Origin: an uncultured Opitutia bacterium
GTDB taxonomy: Bacteria; Verrucomicrobiota; Verrucomicrobiia; Opitutales; UBA953
NCBI GenBank assembly: GCA_903889525.1
Contig: CAISXT010000116.1
Location: 1 to 36,476 of the forward strand
Length of the DNA: 36,476 nt
Direction of reading: 5' to 3'
Notes under the pieces: generated by a model
What the model was told of the DNA's origin: nothing
Seen by the model: the letters and a program-made list of their open reading frames with translations, nothing else
Databases searched by the model: none
Program-made: the position numbers and the translations under genes
In this document: positions 34,250 to 36,476 of the stretch, piece by piece
Position numbering within the stretch: position 1 is the stretch's first letter
How the letters are laid out: every line of letters starts with the position of its first letter

Positions 34250-35002
34250 ATAGCTTCCGGGGGGTAAACGGCGCACCCAATCCACCCGGCCAGCCCAAGC
34301 TAAAATTGCCCGATCCAGCTCCGGATTACCCGACGAGCGCAACATGGCGCCCAAAGAGGCCTTTCCGAGTGAGTCTACCCCCAGTATTAACTCGTAAATA
34401 GATGAGAATGGGGCGTTTTTATCTAAATCACCAATTTTATTATGTGTTTTAATGTCATTATGGGTTATATTACCATATATATATGGATTTCCTGACCCAC
34501 TTATTGATAAAACACTGAAGAAACCGACCCGCGGCGCCACGGTGCCTGCCTTAATCTGCTGGCTACCGAAGGTCGTAAACGGCTCAGCCTGGTCCAACGG
34601 AATCGCCTTTGAGGCGGAGGGGACCCATTGACGGGGGACCTGTAATGTGGAATCCCGGCCCAAAGCTTTGCTGGGATCGAACTGGAGTACGGGAGCCGTC
34701 TTAGGAAAGGGGGAGTCCTCCGGCTGGCCTAACTCGGCCTGCCCGGCTCCAAGATTGCTCGACCGACCAGGGAAATAGACCGCCGAGGGGTCTAGCAGGA
34801 TAACATTTTCCGTCAGCGCATCCCCCTGCTTAACCAGTCTAACCCCCGCCGTAATCTTGCGGGCGGGCGGATGGCCGCCTGCGGACGGACGAAAAACCAG
34901 GAGCGTGACGATGAACACGGTGAGGCCACTCAGGAGCGCCGTCCTCGTCAGAGGAGGTACACGCCCACCAGCAAGATTACGAAATGTGTTCAGAGCCTTC
35001 AT
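34229..35002 (-). CDS. TonB-like single-pass protein with AT-rich segment
   Basis: This 257-residue protein has a basic N-terminus, one membrane helix (about 21-38) and a Pro/Ser-containing periplasmic part. A C-terminal region (about 200-257, SIYELILGVDSLGKASLGAML, then RAILAWAGRVDWVRRLPPGSYRLTV) resembles the TonB C-terminal fold. Similarity is weak, so TonB-like is tentative and no exbB/exbD are nearby. It starts 6 bp after the htrA stop and is probably co-transcribed with it. Residues about 164-206 are encoded by an unusually AT-rich stretch (37 of 120 bases are G or C at 34381-34500, by hand count), unlike the rest of the gene. Confidence 0.65.
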   Translation of the reverse strand: MKALNTFRNLAGGRVPPLTRTALLSGLTVFIVTLLVFRPSAGGHPPARKITAGVRLVKQGDALTENVILLDPSAVYFPGRSSNLGAGQAELGQPEDSPFPKTAPVLQFDPSKALGRDSTLQVPRQWVPSASKAIPLDQAEPFTTFGSQQIKAGTVAPRVGFFSVLSISGSGNPYIYGNITHNDIKTHNKIGDLDKNAPFSSIYELILGVDSLGKASLGAMLRSSGNPELDRAILAWAGRVDWVRRLPPGSYRLTVGP

Positions 35003-35008
35003 CTGGAC

Positions 35009-36118
35009 TCAGCCGCCGGCGGGACGCGTGGCCACAGTCACGCGGGTCACCGATCCCCTGCCCTCGCGGATATAGTTCAGGAGAATGACCTCGCCAGGCT
35101 TATGCCGCGAGATGGCGAGGCGCAGTTCATTCCAATTCTCAAAAGGCTTCCCGTTTAAAGCCACGATGATGTCGCCTACTTTTAGGCCGGCTTTCGCCGC
35201 CGGTAAATCGGCCTGCACCAAGGTAACGCGAACCGCCCCGGCCTTACCAAGCGAGAGTTTATTGGCTTCGGTGAGAGGCAAGTCCTCCCCTTGGACGCCC
35301 AAGAGGCCCCGCACCACCTTGCCCGTATTGGCTAAATCGGTGGCGACGCTGATAATCAGGTTGGCGGGGATAGAATACCCAATGCCCACGCTGCCGCCAT
35401 TCTCGGACTTAATTGCGGTGTTCATGCCCAAGACGCGTCCTTCAAAGTCGATCAAAGGCCCGCCACTATTACCCGGGTTGATCGCCGCATCGGTTTGGAT
35501 GAAATCCTCGAAAAGGAGCCCCATCCCCTGCTTGCCGGAACGACCCATGGCCGAAACGATGCCCGAAGTCACCGTCATCCCCGCGTCCAGCGGATTCCCG
35601 ATGGCAAAGACGACATCGCCCACCCGGGCTTTATCGCTGTCCGCGAATTTGGCCGCAGGCAGGTTGCGCCCGTCGATTTTTAAAACGGCGATATCTGTCG
35701 TCGCATCCACCCCGAGGACCTTGGCGCGAAACTCACGCCGGTCAGAAAGTTGGACAATGACAGTGGCCGCGACGGTGCGGCGATCCTCCTTCATCACAAC
35801 ATGTCGGTTTGTAATCACATAGCCGTCGGAGTGAATGATGGTACCGGAGCCGAGCCCCATGGGCATAAGGGTCTCCCCTGTTTTGGAATCCGTGAGCACC
35901 TTTTCGGGGTCAATGCGGCCACGATATCGATCAAGGACAGCCTTGGGGATGACCTCCGCGGTACGGATGCTCACCACGGCAGGCATGATGCGGGCAAGCA
36001 TGTCCGCATAGCTGGCCCCAGGGGCGGTGCGATTAATCGGCCGGAGATCAGTCTCAAAGTCGACTGCCGCCACCAATACTGATGGGATGAGCGCCAGAAG
36101 GAGGAACAAGCGATTCAT
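35009..36118 (-). CDS. HtrA/Deg-family periplasmic serine protease (one PDZ)
   Basis: The 369-residue protein has a signal peptide (MNRLFLLLALIPSVLVAA) and a trypsin-like domain with the catalytic triad H106 (TNRHVV), D142 (TDIAVLKI) and S218 (GNSGGP). A single PDZ domain follows at about 275-365 (AAKAGLKVGDIIVALNGKPFENW). It would degrade or refold damaged envelope proteins. The single PDZ makes it DegS-like in layout, but the N-terminus looks like a cleaved signal instead of an anchor, so regulated sigma-E signalling is not implied. A long loop before the active site (residues 54-88) links the N-terminus to the protease core. It is upstream of the TonB-like gene, 6 bp apart. Confidence 0.93.
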   Translation of the reverse strand: MNRLFLLLALIPSVLVAAVDFETDLRPINRTAPGASYADMLARIMPAVVSIRTAEVIPKAVLDRYRGRIDPEKVLTDSKTGETLMPMGLGSGTIIHSDGYVITNRHVVMKEDRRTVAATVIVQLSDRREFRAKVLGVDATTDIAVLKIDGRNLPAAKFADSDKARVGDVVFAIGNPLDAGMTVTSGIVSAMGRSGKQGMGLLFEDFIQTDAAINPGNSGGPLIDFEGRVLGMNTAIKSENGGSVGIGYSIPANLIISVATDLANTGKVVRGLLGVQGEDLPLTEANKLSLGKAGAVRVTLVQADLPAAKAGLKVGDIIVALNGKPFENWNELRLAISRHKPGEVILLNYIREGRGSVTRVTVATRPAGG

Positions 36119-36159
36119 AAGCGGACTATAGATGTCCGCTAGGCCAATGCAAGCCGACC

Positions 36160-36476
36160 TCAGCGGGCCATCGTGAAACCTCCACCCGGCTGGGTAGGCT
36201 CGGCCTCATCGCGATCTTTATTGAAGCGCATCGAGAAGAGGCGGGTCACGCCCTTCTCCTGCATCGTCGCCCCAAAGATCGCGTCCGCCGCTGATACCGT
36301 CCGCTTATTGTGGGTAATCACCACGAACTGCGAATAACGGGTGAACTCGCGGATGATATCCGTGAAGCGGGACACGTTGGTGTCGTCCAAGGGTGCATCG
36401 AGCTCGTCCAAGACGCAAAGCGGCGAAGGTTTCACCATGTAAATGGCGAAGAGCAAGGCCACGGCCGTCATGGTGC
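36160..36476 (-). CDS. smc: SMC chromosome-segregation ATPase, C-terminal fragment
   Basis: The frame is open to the window edge and ends with TGA at 36160, leaving about 105 C-terminal residues. It contains TMTAVALLFAIYM directly after the expected ABC signature, then Walker B and D-loop (PLCVLDELDAPLDDTNV), and the H-loop VVITHNKRTVSAADAIFG, followed by GATMQEKGVTRLFSMRF. These match chromosomal SMC, not RecN or SbcC. The visible ATG at 36471 is an internal Met, not a start. The tail after SMRF is a short charged, Gly-rich stretch. It points the same way as htrA with 41 bp between the stop and the htrA start. Confidence 0.9.
   Translation of the reverse strand, partial: TMTAVALLFAIYMVKPSPLCVLDELDAPLDDTNVSRFTDIIREFTRYSQFVVITHNKRTVSAADAIFGATMQEKGVTRLFSMRFNKDRDEAEPTQPGGGFTMAR

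Overview
The window is a gene-dense, GC-rich bacterial chromosome segment with no sign of phage, plasmid or insertion sequences. The gene set points to a Gram-negative organism with an outer membrane: a peptidoglycan-recycling ligase (Mpl), a Wza-type export lipoprotein, an outer-membrane beta-barrel protein and an HtrA-type periplasmic protease. A PVC-group bacterium, probably Verrucomicrobiota, is my best inference; it rests on family resemblance (EF-Tu style, a conserved uncharacterised 480-residue protein) and not on a marker search.

Layout. Positions 1-2840 (minus) hold clpC followed by a DUF423 membrane protein cut by the window edge. 2995-5620 (plus) is an nrnA-truB-ribF operon with ATGA overlaps. 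5627-7675 (minus) holds hpf and mpl, separated by an unusual 276-bp spacer with hairpins and degenerate repeats. 7716-11934 holds a short-chain dehydrogenase, the recN-yggS pair (minus) and a LysR regulator. 11935-13983 (minus) is a two-gene unit of unknown function. 14120-15931 is sppA. 15937-21111 (minus) is an exopolysaccharide-export cluster: beta-barrel protein, Wza-like lipoprotein, BY-kinase/Wzz and an M48 lipoprotein protease, without glycosyltransferases. 21194-34124 (minus) is the classical block tRNA-Thr, tuf, tRNA-Trp, secE, nusG, rplK, rplA, rplJ, rplL, rpoB, rpoC, closed by a strong terminator. 34229-36118 (minus) holds htrA and a TonB-like protein. The last 317 bases are the C-terminus of an SMC ATPase.

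Functionally, the right half is the core transcription and translation block, with intergenic structures that could set the ratio of ribosomal proteins to RNA polymerase. The left half mixes envelope maintenance (mpl, sppA, M48, export cluster) with protein quality control, ribosome hibernation and DNA repair. Genes are packed very tightly: four convergent pairs end within 0-8 bp of each other with no room for a terminator.

The most notable observations are inside housekeeping genes. The RNA polymerase beta' subunit appears to have lost all four cysteines of its second zinc site and carries an extra copy of the adjoining module. EF-Tu has a non-canonical switch I. The BY-kinase starts with a Gly/Tyr-rich low-complexity tract. 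A two-gene unit encodes a conserved protein of unknown function with a membrane partner.
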